Shown here: positions 10,101 through 17,570 of the stretch, piece by piece
How positions within the stretch are numbered: position 1 is the first letter of the stretch
Layout: each line of letters opens with the position of its first letter
Origin: Thermoleophilia bacterium UBA2241
GTDB lineage: Bacteria > Actinomycetota > Thermoleophilia > UBA2241
Assembly: GCA_002347645.1 (NCBI GenBank)
Contig: DDYF01000051.1
Coordinates: 5,368-45,697 of the forward strand
Direction: 5' to 3'
Length of the DNA: 40,330 nt
Program-made: the position numbers and the translations under genes
The notes under the pieces: generated by a model
Seen by the model: only the letters and a program-made list of their open reading frames with translations
What the model was told of the DNA's origin: nothing
Databases searched by the model: none

Positions 10101-13100
10101 GACAAAGCAGGAGCTCATGGTCCAGAACGACCGCGAGCTCATGACGCGGCGCGCACACAACTGGTCGGTCATCAACCTGGCGAAGCTCGCCGTCCTCGTC
10201 GACGCGCTGAACCGCGAGAGCGGCGCGCTGGACGCGGAGGGCAACGTCGCCAAGCCGGACGCGCTGATCGACGACATCCGCCTGCTGCGCGGCAGGACGG
10301 ACCTGCTGGACATGCCGGCGTGGGAGGCAGAGGGGGCGGCGGGCGAAGCCGGGCCGCCCGTCCCGGGCGGACCGGGCGACGCGCCCGCCGCGCCGTCTGC
10401 ACCCGAGCACGACTCGTGCCGGGTCGGCTCCCTCGCGGTCAGCGAGCCGGTGACGGTGGACGCGGTCTGGGAGGCGGCGCGGCTCTCGTTCAACGGCGGC
10501 AACAACCGCGGCGGCGGCATCGACTTCGCGGGCTTCGCGCCCGCGCCCGTCCGCGACAAGACGTGCCTCATCGTCAACACGATCGGACCCGACAGGGACG
10601 AGACGCTGCGCGCGATGCTGGGCCACTTCGGCGGCTGCCGCTTCTCCGCGGCCGACGGCAGCGGGCTGGCCGCGCCTGACGTGCTGGCGCGCCGCGACGA
10701 GTTCAGGATCCCGGTGCGCGAGCGCTACGCCGGCGACGGCGGATGGCGTCGCGCGGACCTGCGCGAGGACCCGGGCGACTTCCATCTCTTCTTCGTCGAC
10801 CTCGACCCGGCCGTCGTCGCGCGCTATGGGCGCCGCCTGCTCGCGGGCGGGGACTGGCTGCAGCGGCAGACGAAGTACGGTGACGTGGACGACGACGTCC
10901 TGCTCACGGCGCTGGATGAGGTCGAGGCGGGCAGCACCGGGTCGGACGATGCGCGCGCGGCGGCCTTCCTGACCGACGTGCGCGAGGAGTACTTCACCGT
11001 CCTCGGCCATGTCGTCGACTCGCGCTTCTACCGTACGCACGCCGAGCCGGGCGCCCCGTGCGGCAAGTACGCGACCAAGCGCCGCGGGTATGTCGTCTCG
11101 ATGGGGCAGGACCTTGGCGCCGTGAAGATCTCGGGCTGGACCCACACGATCCCGGAGTACTTCGCCTTCGACCGTTTCTGGGCCGGGTACCCCGGCGCTC
11201 GGGACGGTGCGATCGCGGTCACCGTGCAGGGCCGCACCTTCGCGTCCCCGGCCCTGCACGCCCACGTCTGGGGCATGCATCACCGGTACCCGACCAACTC
11301 CCCGGCGATCGATGCCGAGGGGCGTGGCAACCCGGCCGGGGCCCATCCCTTCAAGGCGTACAACCTCCTCCTCATGCACAACGGCGAGCAGGTGGGGGTG
11401 GACTCGACCTCGCCCTTCTTGCGCGAGTTCGGCTACGTCCACGCCGACCCATCGATGGGCGAGGGAGCGAGCCTCTACGAGGGCGATTCCGTCTACGACC
11501 GGAAGGCGCTCACCGACACCGAGTACGCCGCCTACCTCGTCGACTTCACGCGCCGCGTGCTCGGGCTCGGGACGGAAGAGGCCTCGCAGGTCATCTCGCC
11601 GATTACGGGGCTCGACCTGGCGGCGATGGACGACGAGCGCCGGCGGCTCTTCGAGCTGCTCACGCTCAACTACGTGCAGCTCACGCCGACCGGCCCCTAT
11701 AAGTTCACGATCGTGGAATCGCGGCCGCCGGCGGGAGACGCAGCCGCCCCGCCGGCGCCCCGCCGCGTGGGCTTCCGCGAGAACATGGACATCAAGTTCC
11801 TGCGCCCGCACGAGCTTGTCGTGAGCGTGGACACACTGCCCGGTGGCGTGCGTGTGGTCGCCAACGGCAGCGAGGCGAAGATCGCCGACAGCATGCTGCG
11901 CGTGCTCCACGACCAGGGCCTGCTCAAGGATGCCGGCCACGACCTGCGCTTCAACATGCGTCCGGGGGGCGATCCGGGGCGCGGCGAGTTCGGCGGGGTC
12001 GTCGAGGCCTTCCTGACACCCGGCGCCGATGACCTCGAGCTCGTGAACCGCTTCGGCGAGCGGGTCGAGGTGCCGCGCGCCGGGCAGAAGATCGACCTGT
12101 CCGCGCCGCTCGACGAAGCGTGCGCGACGGGGTCGTGGCGCGCGCGGGTACGCGGGACGCTCGAGGAGATCGAGGCCGAGCTCCCGGCCGCCGTTGCGGC
12201 GGCGGGCGGCCGCTTCCTCGGCCCCGACGACCCGCTGCCGCCCACGGCGTCTGCGCTCGTGAAGGACACACTCCGAGGTCTGGCCGAGCTCCCGGGCGAG
12301 GACTACCGCCACCTCGTGGAGACCGCGCTGCCCGGCTTTGCCCGCCGGGGCGATGCCGCGCGTGCCGTGGCGCTGCGCGTCCTCACCGAGTTGCGCAAAG
12401 GCGTCGTCTACTGCGACCTCGGGGGGAGGTCCCTCTCGGCCATCGAGTACGCGACCGACGGGGGGCGACGCGGCGACGGGCGGCCCGAGGGAGGCGTCTA
12501 CCGCTTGCTCGACGAGGTGCCGCCGCTGCACGAGGCTCTGTATCGCAGCGCGACGGGCCAGCTGGCGCTGGACGAGGCGGCTTCGTTGCGGGGCGTCGCA
12601 GGACCGGCGGACGGTGAAGGTCCGGCGGCCGGCGACGGCCGGGCGGCGACTCCGGACGCGGGGGTGTGGGGTCGCCTGACCTTCGCCACCCGCGACGACC
12701 TCGTGGGACCGCTCGACGCGCAGCGCGACGTCCTCGTCATCGATCTCGCCGGCTTTGCGAGCGAGGCGTTCGGCTCGACGTGCGCCTCGACCTTCCTTGC
12801 CGACGCTGCGCGCCTCGGCTGGAAGAACATCGTCGGCTACGGCTGCGCGGGCGGGCCGCGGTATCTGGGGGTGAACCTCGCCGACGACGCCGGCGCTCCC
12901 GCGCAGGGCGTCACCGTTGAGCTCTACGGCCGCGAGGTGGGCGACTTCCTCGGCGCCCTGCTCGAAGGCGCCGACATCCGCCTGTACGGCCAGGGCCAGT
13001 GCCACGTCGGCATGAAGGCGTCGTCGGGCTCGCTCTTCGTCCTCCAGGACGCCCTCAACACGTGCTGCTACGCGGCACACGGCGGGACGTTCAACGTGTG

Positions 13101-13656
13101 GGACTCGGGCTCGAGGTTCGCCGTGGCCGGCCAGAACAAGGTGCTCGAGGACGACGGCGAGACGCTCGCCCAGGGCTTCAAGTCGATCCACTTCGGCATG
13201 CCCAACGAGTACGCCTTCGAGTACCTGATGTCGGGCGGCGAGAACTCGCTGCACGTCGTCATGGGCCTCGCCAAGCCCGACGCGCGCGGCGAGCTCACGC
13301 TGCGCGCCAAACCCTACTTCGGCAAGTTCTTCATGTCGGGCGCCGCGGCGGGGCGCGTGTTCGTCTTCGACCCGGAGGACCGTCTGGACCCGGCGCAATA
13401 CCGCGGCAACGTGCTCGAGGAGATCTCCGCCGGTGAGTGGCGCGACGTGCTGGCGCCGTTCGTCGCCGCCGAAGCGGCGAGACGCGGCGCCCCCGTCCGC
13501 GTCGAGGGCGACGACCTCCTCATGAGGCTCGACGGCGCGTGGCGCCGCTGGCGGTACGACGAGTGCTTCATCCAGCTCGTGCCCCAGAAGGTCGCGCGCC
13601 GCCTGGCCAAGCGCGGGGTCGTGCCGCCCCAGCTGGCCCAGCTGGTGGAGGAATGA
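7099..13656 (+). CDS. Giant glutamate-synthase-like protein with permuted domains (FMN barrel, Fe-S, GATase, GXGXG)
   Basis: The 2185-residue protein holds all GltB-type modules in an unusual order. Residues about 1-500 look like a degenerate barrel. Residues about 690-1040 are a glutamate-synthase FMN barrel with SGEGG (about 750), KINQGAKPGKGG (about 790), PKHDIYSIEDM and GLGGSGNYHADSS. CTQCGNCHLDC (about 984) is a ferredoxin-type cluster motif. A proline/alanine/glycine linker (about 1074-1106) then precedes an archaeal-type class-II glutamine amidotransferase domain beginning at Cys1107, with HRYPTNSP (1395), HPF (1416), HNGE (1427-1430) and TDTEYAAYLVDF. A GXGXG beta-helix domain (about 1857-2095) ends the protein. 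Canonical GltB starts with the amidotransferase. The archaeal split genes (and N-methylglutamate synthase subunits) carry these modules separately, so this may be an independent fusion. No GltD gene is adjacent; the upstream FAD/Fe-S protein may supply electrons. The product is inferred only as glutamate-synthase-like amination chemistry. Confidence 0.85.
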   Translation: MTRLSNELAGIAREARGVLAPRADARLDDWEQVLLAIVDPHSARLADPDRTLALVDHLLRRAGVEPDEFWVLDRARRGHLFLQTYAQPLRAVPSLELSAFDIDKLLKERFRREPLTVGAAWHHGYWRSYFSHAAITHPANDGLREEFSTAWDIVRKRPAVVTRTGRGRALAELSSIRLDMPLLVGPLPLGSGIEAELAYLEAAGAADEAHDIRTRTLVVVEADKVAEHAGALLLHAADLVVRLEARDVRRLGEEPYGDLLRSARLIELAPGEERLEELAAIVRAAAPQALLSVYLRYEGDAFWPRLEEAARHEGVALVHYHSGALKSYRLTPRVDAFLKERLLRARVQLVSAGGDTDTHASAATVYEAVLLGANGGAMTHAAAVALAPEAVDALAGGGIAAYDAALAAADPADLREMALCSLTCWQHSVLDFLSCMGIDDVQKTSGNTMAITMTDAWVREVDALAAPEFGHANEAINRRRVAAEPVPAPVRDRYRVSRLLGERRTDVPMVNAARVLAQRDASYHLGNSSRALNADFLEVIYRMAAGVLPELDEFFIAGDQGPYSLDRIGLRVSRESVAWALERLRRDPSLLDYVSLAVPRGFTRPGAVAPGATVSLHATPGGPALLRLDADGRGGFAHRVDDGHPLVEESAAAGEGSLWLRAVAADGEVAELELGAAGHGAHGIGVLRASADGAVVLKRDPLGGILVTGLGIREPIWHGPVCHASTSLGAASEDFLVARVEGNAGLTMTSSGEGGPLRLSSDEDMKWESLQAASGHFGITGADLRKVRDVEIKINQGAKPGKGGRLSGAKVTPTVSKARNIPVGTDALSPDPKHDIYSIEDMPAEVWLWLLYHNHCGIKITGSTYTKYVAAGMWSNFVVDYLLIDAGLGGSGNYHADSSHVGWPDIFRTILHTHHALIGERVDLDGSGELRTIRDLNGAPFGALGGTRLFASGGLRGELDMLKVLIAGADALYEGSIGKAVAFGCTQCGNCHLDCPRGGITTKQELMVQNDRELMTRRAHNWSVINLAKLAVLVDALNRESGALDAEGNVAKPDALIDDIRLLRGRTDLLDMPAWEAEGAAGEAGPPVPGGPGDAPAAPSAPEHDSCRVGSLAVSEPVTVDAVWEAARLSFNGGNNRGGGIDFAGFAPAPVRDKTCLIVNTIGPDRDETLRAMLGHFGGCRFSAADGSGLAAPDVLARRDEFRIPVRERYAGDGGWRRADLREDPGDFHLFFVDLDPAVVARYGRRLLAGGDWLQRQTKYGDVDDDVLLTALDEVEAGSTGSDDARAAAFLTDVREEYFTVLGHVVDSRFYRTHAEPGAPCGKYATKRRGYVVSMGQDLGAVKISGWTHTIPEYFAFDRFWAGYPGARDGAIAVTVQGRTFASPALHAHVWGMHHRYPTNSPAIDAEGRGNPAGAHPFKAYNLLLMHNGEQVGVDSTSPFLREFGYVHADPSMGEGASLYEGDSVYDRKALTDTEYAAYLVDFTRRVLGLGTEEASQVISPITGLDLAAMDDERRRLFELLTLNYVQLTPTGPYKFTIVESRPPAGDAAAPPAPRRVGFRENMDIKFLRPHELVVSVDTLPGGVRVVANGSEAKIADSMLRVLHDQGLLKDAGHDLRFNMRPGGDPGRGEFGGVVEAFLTPGADDLELVNRFGERVEVPRAGQKIDLSAPLDEACATGSWRARVRGTLEEIEAELPAAVAAAGGRFLGPDDPLPPTASALVKDTLRGLAELPGEDYRHLVETALPGFARRGDAARAVALRVLTELRKGVVYCDLGGRSLSAIEYATDGGRRGDGRPEGGVYRLLDEVPPLHEALYRSATGQLALDEAASLRGVAGPADGEGPAAGDGRAATPDAGVWGRLTFATRDDLVGPLDAQRDVLVIDLAGFASEAFGSTCASTFLADAARLGWKNIVGYGCAGGPRYLGVNLADDAGAPAQGVTVELYGREVGDFLGALLEGADIRLYGQGQCHVGMKASSGSLFVLQDALNTCCYAAHGGTFNVWDSGSRFAVAGQNKVLEDDGETLAQGFKSIHFGMPNEYAFEYLMSGGENSLHVVMGLAKPDARGELTLRAKPYFGKFFMSGAAAGRVFVFDPEDRLDPAQYRGNVLEEISAGEWRDVLAPFVAAEAARRGAPVRVEGDDLLMRLDGAWRRWRYDECFIQLVPQKVARRLAKRGVVPPQLAQLVEE

Positions 13657-14645
13657 CGACCGCGCGGGGTGCCGCGACGGAGCGTGCCGGGCAGCGCGGC
13701 ACCGGACGGTGCGGCCCCGTCGGGTCCCGCAGCCGCGGACGCCGGCGCGCGACGGCGCTGCTCGTCGCGCTGCTCGTCCTGGCTCACGCGCTCGCCCTGC
13801 TCGCGAGCTGCGGGGGAGGGGCGGGCGGCGCGCCGGCCTCGGCGGCGCCGGACCCGCCCACCGACCCCGGCCTCTCGCCCGAGCCCGTCCCGGAGGCCTC
13901 GGACACGGAGACATCCGCCGCCGCCGCGCCGGTCGTGTACTTGCTCGGCGGTTCGGGCGCTCGCGAGTGCGTCGTGAGCAACGCCGACTGGGGCGCCGAG
14001 CTGAGCCGGCTCGCCGACGCCGACGTCCGCGCCGTCGACCTCGGCGCGACCAACCAGAGCTACACGGCCGACCGGCACTACGTCTGCAACATGGAGGACC
14101 GCCCCGCGCTCGTGGTCATCGGGGTGAGCCTGGGGCGCTACACCACGCCGCCGCCCTCGCAAGTGGAGTGTGACAAGAAGCTCAGTCCCCCGTTGCAGGC
14201 CGCGCTCGACGGCGAGGTCGAGGTCGAGCACCGCTACACCGAGACGCGCATCAAGTCGGACGAGCGCAAGGCACAGCTCCTGCAGACGTGGCTGGCGGAA
14301 CGGTATCCGCTGTTCCGCAAGAACTACGCGGCCAACCTCGACGAGCTCGAGGCCCTTCTCCAGGCGTGCCGCGAACGGGACTACGCCGCCGCCCTGCTCG
14401 AGCTGCCGCTCGACCTCGAGGCGGCGGGCGACAGGTTCGACACGCCGCGGGAGCGGTACGGGCGAGACTGCCGCAGACTCGCCGCGAAGTACCAGGCCCG
14501 GTGGCTCTCGTTCGTCGACGACCTGAGGCTGCCCAGCACGTCCTTTTACGACCTCGCGCACCTCGTCGAGCCGGGGCGTGAGGCGTGGCAGACCAGGCTG
14601 AGCGAGGAGATCGCCCCGCTGCTCTCGGCGGGCGCGTTGCGGTAG
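13653..14645 (+). CDS. SGNH-hydrolase-like putative lipoprotein
   Basis: The start overlaps the preceding stop (ATGA), placing it in the same operon as the giant GltB-like gene. The 330-residue product has an arginine-rich N-terminus, a hydrophobic segment (about 33-50) and a lipobox LASC with Cys53, so it should be exported and lipid-anchored. A serine/proline/alanine-rich linker follows. The globular part starts with VVYLLGGSGARECVVSN, which resembles the block I serine of SGNH/GDSL hydrolases, and ends with FYDLAHLVEPG, which resembles the block V DxxH. I therefore infer an SGNH-like fold, possibly an esterase or acyltransferase on cell-surface glycans. The functional link to the cytosolic redox genes upstream is not apparent. 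The arginine-rich start with so long a leader is unusual but acceptable for actinobacterial lipoproteins. Confidence 0.65.
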   Translation: MTTARGAATERAGQRGTGRCGPVGSRSRGRRRATALLVALLVLAHALALLASCGGGAGGAPASAAPDPPTDPGLSPEPVPEASDTETSAAAAPVVYLLGGSGARECVVSNADWGAELSRLADADVRAVDLGATNQSYTADRHYVCNMEDRPALVVIGVSLGRYTTPPPSQVECDKKLSPPLQAALDGEVEVEHRYTETRIKSDERKAQLLQTWLAERYPLFRKNYAANLDELEALLQACRERDYAAALLELPLDLEAAGDRFDTPRERYGRDCRRLAAKYQARWLSFVDDLRLPSTSFYDLAHLVEPGREAWQTRLSEEIAPLLSAGALR

Positions 14646-14732
14646 CCGCGCCACCCCTTCCGCCAGCACGTCCCGGCAGGCGGCGGCGCTCCTCGCGCTC
14701 CGGCGCTGCCGCGTCAGGGGGGAGCTCCAGGC

Positions 14733-15623
14733 TCAGGTCTCCGCCGGGCCCGGTATCACGCCGTCCAGCGTGAGTAGGACGCCGTAGAGGTCGACGCGCC
14801 GGTCGCGGAAGAGCGTCATCTCGCGGCGCCGGAACTCGCACGCGTCGAGGTCGAAGGTCGCCGTGACGATCGCCTCCTCGTCGCGTGGGGCCACGGTCAC
14901 GAGCTGGCCGCGCGGCCCGGCGACGAACGACTGCCCCCAATAGGTCTGCGGCCCGAACGGCCCCTCCTCCGAGCCGATGCGGTTCGCGGCCACCACCGGC
15001 ATGAGATTTGCCGCGGCGTGCCCGCGCATCGTGAGCTGCCAGTGCTCGCTGATGTCGGTCTCGAAGTACTCGACGGGCTCGTCGCCGATGCAGGTGGGGT
15101 AGAGGAGCATCTCGGCGCCTCGCAGCGCCATCGCACGCGCGGCCTCCGGATACCACTGGTCCCAGCAGATCCCGACGCCGATGCGCGCGTAGCGCGTGTC
15201 CCACACCCTGAAGCCCGTGTTCCCGGGACTGAAGAAGTACTTCTCGAGGTAGCCGGGGTCGTCGGGGATGTGGCTCTTGCGGTAGATGCCCAGCACGGAG
15301 CCGTCGGCGTCGACGATCGCTGCGGTGTTGAAGAAGACGCGCCCGGCGCGTTCGAACACGTTCACCGGGACGACGACGCCCAGCTCGCGGCAGAGCTCCC
15401 GGAAGCGGGCGATGGTGGGATGCCCTTCGAGCGGCTTCGCGAGGTCCAACAGGCGCGGGTCCTCGCGGGTACAGAAGTACTGCGTCTCGAAGAGTTCCTG
15501 CAGGCAGACGATCTGGGCGCCCTGCGCCGCCGCCTCGCGAACCAGGCGCTCTGCCGTCGCGACGTTGGCGGCCGGGTCGGGGACGCAGGCGAACTGGGCG
15601 GCGGCGACGGTGATCTCACGCAC
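14733..15623 (-). CDS. aguB: N-carbamoylputrescine amidase
   Basis: Nitrilase-superfamily hydrolase converting N-carbamoylputrescine to putrescine, CO2 and ammonia in the arginine/agmatine route to polyamines. The 296-residue length fits. The catalytic triad is visible: E43 (QELFE), K116 (YRKSHIPD) and C153 (GICWDQW). Strings typical of AguB rather than other nitrilases include QFAC near the N-terminus, DDPGYLEKYFFSPGNTGF, WDQWYPEAARAM and FRDRRVDLYGVLLTLDG near the C-terminus. The GTG at 15623 was chosen for the GGAGGAG ribosome site 4 bases upstream; the longer frame has none. No agmatine deiminase gene lies in the window. It is divergent from the RibD-type reductase, with a TACGCT -10 candidate at 15656-15661. 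Confidence 0.88.
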   Translation of the reverse strand: MREITVAAAQFACVPDPAANVATAERLVREAAAQGAQIVCLQELFETQYFCTREDPRLLDLAKPLEGHPTIARFRELCRELGVVVPVNVFERAGRVFFNTAAIVDADGSVLGIYRKSHIPDDPGYLEKYFFSPGNTGFRVWDTRYARIGVGICWDQWYPEAARAMALRGAEMLLYPTCIGDEPVEYFETDISEHWQLTMRGHAAANLMPVVAANRIGSEEGPFGPQTYWGQSFVAGPRGQLVTVAPRDEEAIVTATFDLDACEFRRREMTLFRDRRVDLYGVLLTLDGVIPGPAET

Positions 15624-15655
15624 GGGGCTCCTCCACGGTCGGATGGTTCGCCCGA

Positions 15656-15661
15656 AGCGTA
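15656..15661 (-). promoter_or_regulatory. -10 hexamer candidate for aguB
   Basis: TACGCT on the minus strand would start transcription about 25 bases before the aguB GTG, leaving room for the GGAGGAG site. The -35 region is only weakly matched. Confidence 0.35.
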
Positions 15662-15720
15662 CCAGCCGGGCGGCCGGGTGCGCAGCCGGGGTGGCCGCCG
15701 TTCCCGTCCGTCGCTGGTGG

Positions 15721-15726
15721 TAGACT
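15721..15726 (+). promoter_or_regulatory. -10 hexamer candidate for the RibD-type reductase gene
   Basis: TAGACT sits in the 12-mer ggtagactgcgc, which recurs exactly at 33401-33412 near another start, supporting it as a promoter element. It would give a leader of about 27 bases ending in GGGGAGGAG before the GTG at 15760. Confidence 0.4.
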
Positions 15727-15759
15727 GCGCCCCCGCATCGCGACCCCGGGGAGGAGCCA

Positions 15760-16437
15760 GTGCTGCCACGTGTCCTCGTCCACACCGCCGTGAGCGCCGA
15801 CGGCCGCACCACCGGCTTCGACGCCGATCTCGGCCAGTTCTACGGCGTGGTCGCCGAGTGGAGCGCCGACTGCATGTTGACCGGCGCCGACACCATCGTC
15901 ATGGCGCCCGAGTACGAGCCCGACGACCCGACGGCGCCGGCACCCGATGTCGAGCCGGCGGGCTCGCAGCTGCTGGCCGTCGTCGACTCTCGCGGCCGGG
16001 TGCGCAACTGGCGCTGGCTCAAGCAGTTCAGCCAGTTCTGGCGAGACCCGCTCGCGCTGGTGAGCCGCGCGACGCCGCAGGAGTACCTCGACGAGGTGCG
16101 CCGCGCCGGCTGCGACGCGCTCGTCGCCGGCGACGAGCGCGTCGACCTGCGCGCCGCCCTTGAGCTGCTCGTCGCCGAGCGCGGCGTCACGCGCGTGCGT
16201 GTCGACAGCGGCGGCGCGCTCATCGGTGCGCTGTTCGCCGCCGGGCTCGTCCACGAGGTGAGCCTCATGGTGCACCCCGTCTTCGCCGGCGGTGCCGACG
16301 AACACACCGTCAACCGGCTGGTCGCCCCGGACGGCGTGGTCGGCGCCGCGGTCTCCGCCGGTCTCTCGCTCGTCGATGCGCAGCGACTCGACGGCGGCGT
16401 CGCGCGCCTGCTATACGAGGTCGAGGCCGCCGGCTGA
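15760..16437 (+). CDS. RibD C-terminal-type NAD(P)H-dependent reductase (dihydrofolate-reductase fold)
   Basis: The 225-residue soluble protein starts with VLVHTAVSADGRTTG and has GADTIVMAPEY near residue 43 and VRVDSGGALIGALFAAGLVHE near residue 147, the nucleotide and substrate-site motifs of the RibD_C/DHFR family. In that family the reaction is pyrimidine-ribose reduction in riboflavin synthesis, but stand-alone members also reduce other substrates. No other riboflavin genes are adjacent, so the substrate is open. The GTG start has GGGGAGGAG 3 bases upstream. It may be co-transcribed with the next gene, which also has its own -10 hexamer. Confidence 0.8.
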   Translation: MLPRVLVHTAVSADGRTTGFDADLGQFYGVVAEWSADCMLTGADTIVMAPEYEPDDPTAPAPDVEPAGSQLLAVVDSRGRVRNWRWLKQFSQFWRDPLALVSRATPQEYLDEVRRAGCDALVAGDERVDLRAALELLVAERGVTRVRVDSGGALIGALFAAGLVHEVSLMVHPVFAGGADEHTVNRLVAPDGVVGAAVSAGLSLVDAQRLDGGVARLLYEVEAAG

Positions 16438-16466
16438 GCCGCGGCCCGGCGCCGGCACGACAGTGG

Positions 16467-16472
16467 TAGAGT
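16467..16472 (+). promoter_or_regulatory. -10 hexamer for leaderless DUF218 gene transcript
   Basis: TAGAGT is followed by 8 bases and the ATG at 16481, with no ribosome binding site between them. The mRNA probably begins at the start codon. Confidence 0.4.
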
Positions 16473-16480
16473 CGCCGCCG

Positions 16481-17548
16481 ATGGACGTCCGCGAGGCATC
16501 GGCGGCGACGGCGCGAGCGAGGGCGACCCGGTCCGCCGTCGTGCACGGGACGGGCTGGCTCGGCCCCGCGATGGTGCGCGGGCTGGCGTTGTTCGTCGGT
16601 CTCTTCCTCGCGGCCGGCCTCGTCGGCACGCTGCGCCACGAAGGGTCCCGGGAGTCGCTCTGGCTGTTCGATGCCGGAGGCGTACCGGGACCGGTCCTTG
16701 CCGGGCCGGTGCTGCTCGCGGCCGCCGGCCTGGTCCTTGTCGCGCACGGCGTGCGTCCCGCCGCGGGGGGTTGGCGCCGTGCGCTCACCGCCGGGACGTT
16801 CGCCGCGCTCGCGCTCGTCGCTCTCCTCAACGTCATCACCTTCTACCGCGTGTGGGCGGCGGGCGAGATCGACCCACGAATGCCGCTTCCGCTGTCGCTC
16901 GTGCTCTTCGCCCTCATGGCGTGGAGCGCGTGGACGGTGTGGGGCGGCTCCCCCGGGCGCGCCGGTGGTGGCGCCCGCGCGACGACGGCGATCGTCCTCA
17001 CGCTCGCTGCATGCGTCGTCCTCTTTCCGCTGGCGCAGATCGTCTTCTTCGGGACGACCGACTACCGGCGCCAGGGCGATGTCGCCGTGGTCTTCGGCGC
17101 CCAAGTGCACCCGGGGGGCGCGCCCTCGCAGACCCTCGCGTGGCGCGTCGACACCGCCTGTGAGCTGTTCAGGGCGGGTCTGGTCGACCGCCTCGTCATG
17201 TCCGGGGCTGTGGGCGACAGCGGCTACGACGAGGCGGCGGTCATGCGCGATCGGGCGGTCGCCAACGGTGTGCCGGCCGGCGCTGTGGTCCTCGACTCTC
17301 TGGGCGTCAACACCGAAGCCACCGTTGCGAACACCGTAGCCATCTTCGAGGCGGAGGACGTCGGCGGTGTCCTCGCCGTGAGCAACGCCTACCACCTGCC
17401 GCGCATCAAGCTCGAGTATCGCAGGCAGGGTCTCGAGGTCTTCACGGTCCCCGCCGAGGAGACGCGGCGCATAAAGGAGACGCCGTACCTCTGGCTGCGC
17501 GAGGTGCCCGCCTTCTGGGTGTACTACCTGCGGGGACTCGCCGGCTGA
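16481..17548 (+). CDS. DUF218 (SanA/ElyC/YdcF-like) membrane protein
   Basis: The 355-residue protein has an N-terminal membrane part with about five hydrophobic helices (residues about 27-195), followed by a DUF218 domain starting at DVAVVFGAQVHPGG. Family motifs include LVDRLVMSGAVGDSGYDEAAVM and GVLAVSNAYHLPRIKLEYRRQG. Proteins of this type (SanA, ElyC, YdcF) act in envelope integrity and undecaprenyl-linked processes, though the biochemical reaction is not established for most. The ATG is preferred because it has a -10 hexamer 8 bases upstream and begins after the previous stop. The membrane-helix count is an estimate by eye. Confidence 0.82.
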   Translation: MDVREASAATARARATRSAVVHGTGWLGPAMVRGLALFVGLFLAAGLVGTLRHEGSRESLWLFDAGGVPGPVLAGPVLLAAAGLVLVAHGVRPAAGGWRRALTAGTFAALALVALLNVITFYRVWAAGEIDPRMPLPLSLVLFALMAWSAWTVWGGSPGRAGGGARATTAIVLTLAACVVLFPLAQIVFFGTTDYRRQGDVAVVFGAQVHPGGAPSQTLAWRVDTACELFRAGLVDRLVMSGAVGDSGYDEAAVMRDRAVANGVPAGAVVLDSLGVNTEATVANTVAIFEAEDVGGVLAVSNAYHLPRIKLEYRRQGLEVFTVPAEETRRIKETPYLWLREVPAFWVYYLRGLAG

Positions 17549-17570
17549 GCGGCCGGCCGCCTCGGCTCCG

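Noticed and set aside
11059..11061. Cys1321 (CGKYATKRRG) as the amidotransferase catalytic cysteine
   Set aside because: The sequence around it matches an internal beta segment of the archaeal-type amidotransferase, whereas Cys1107 aligns with the domain's true first residue.
9418..13914. A 1498-codon open frame antisense to the giant GltB-like gene, and similar long antisense frames elsewhere (for example 4409-6814, 6643-9267, 18367-21735, 27627-29720)
   Set aside because: In GC-rich DNA the antisense frame of a real gene lacks stops. Their translations are Arg/Ala/Gly/Pro-rich with no family motifs, while the sense frames contain complete known domains.
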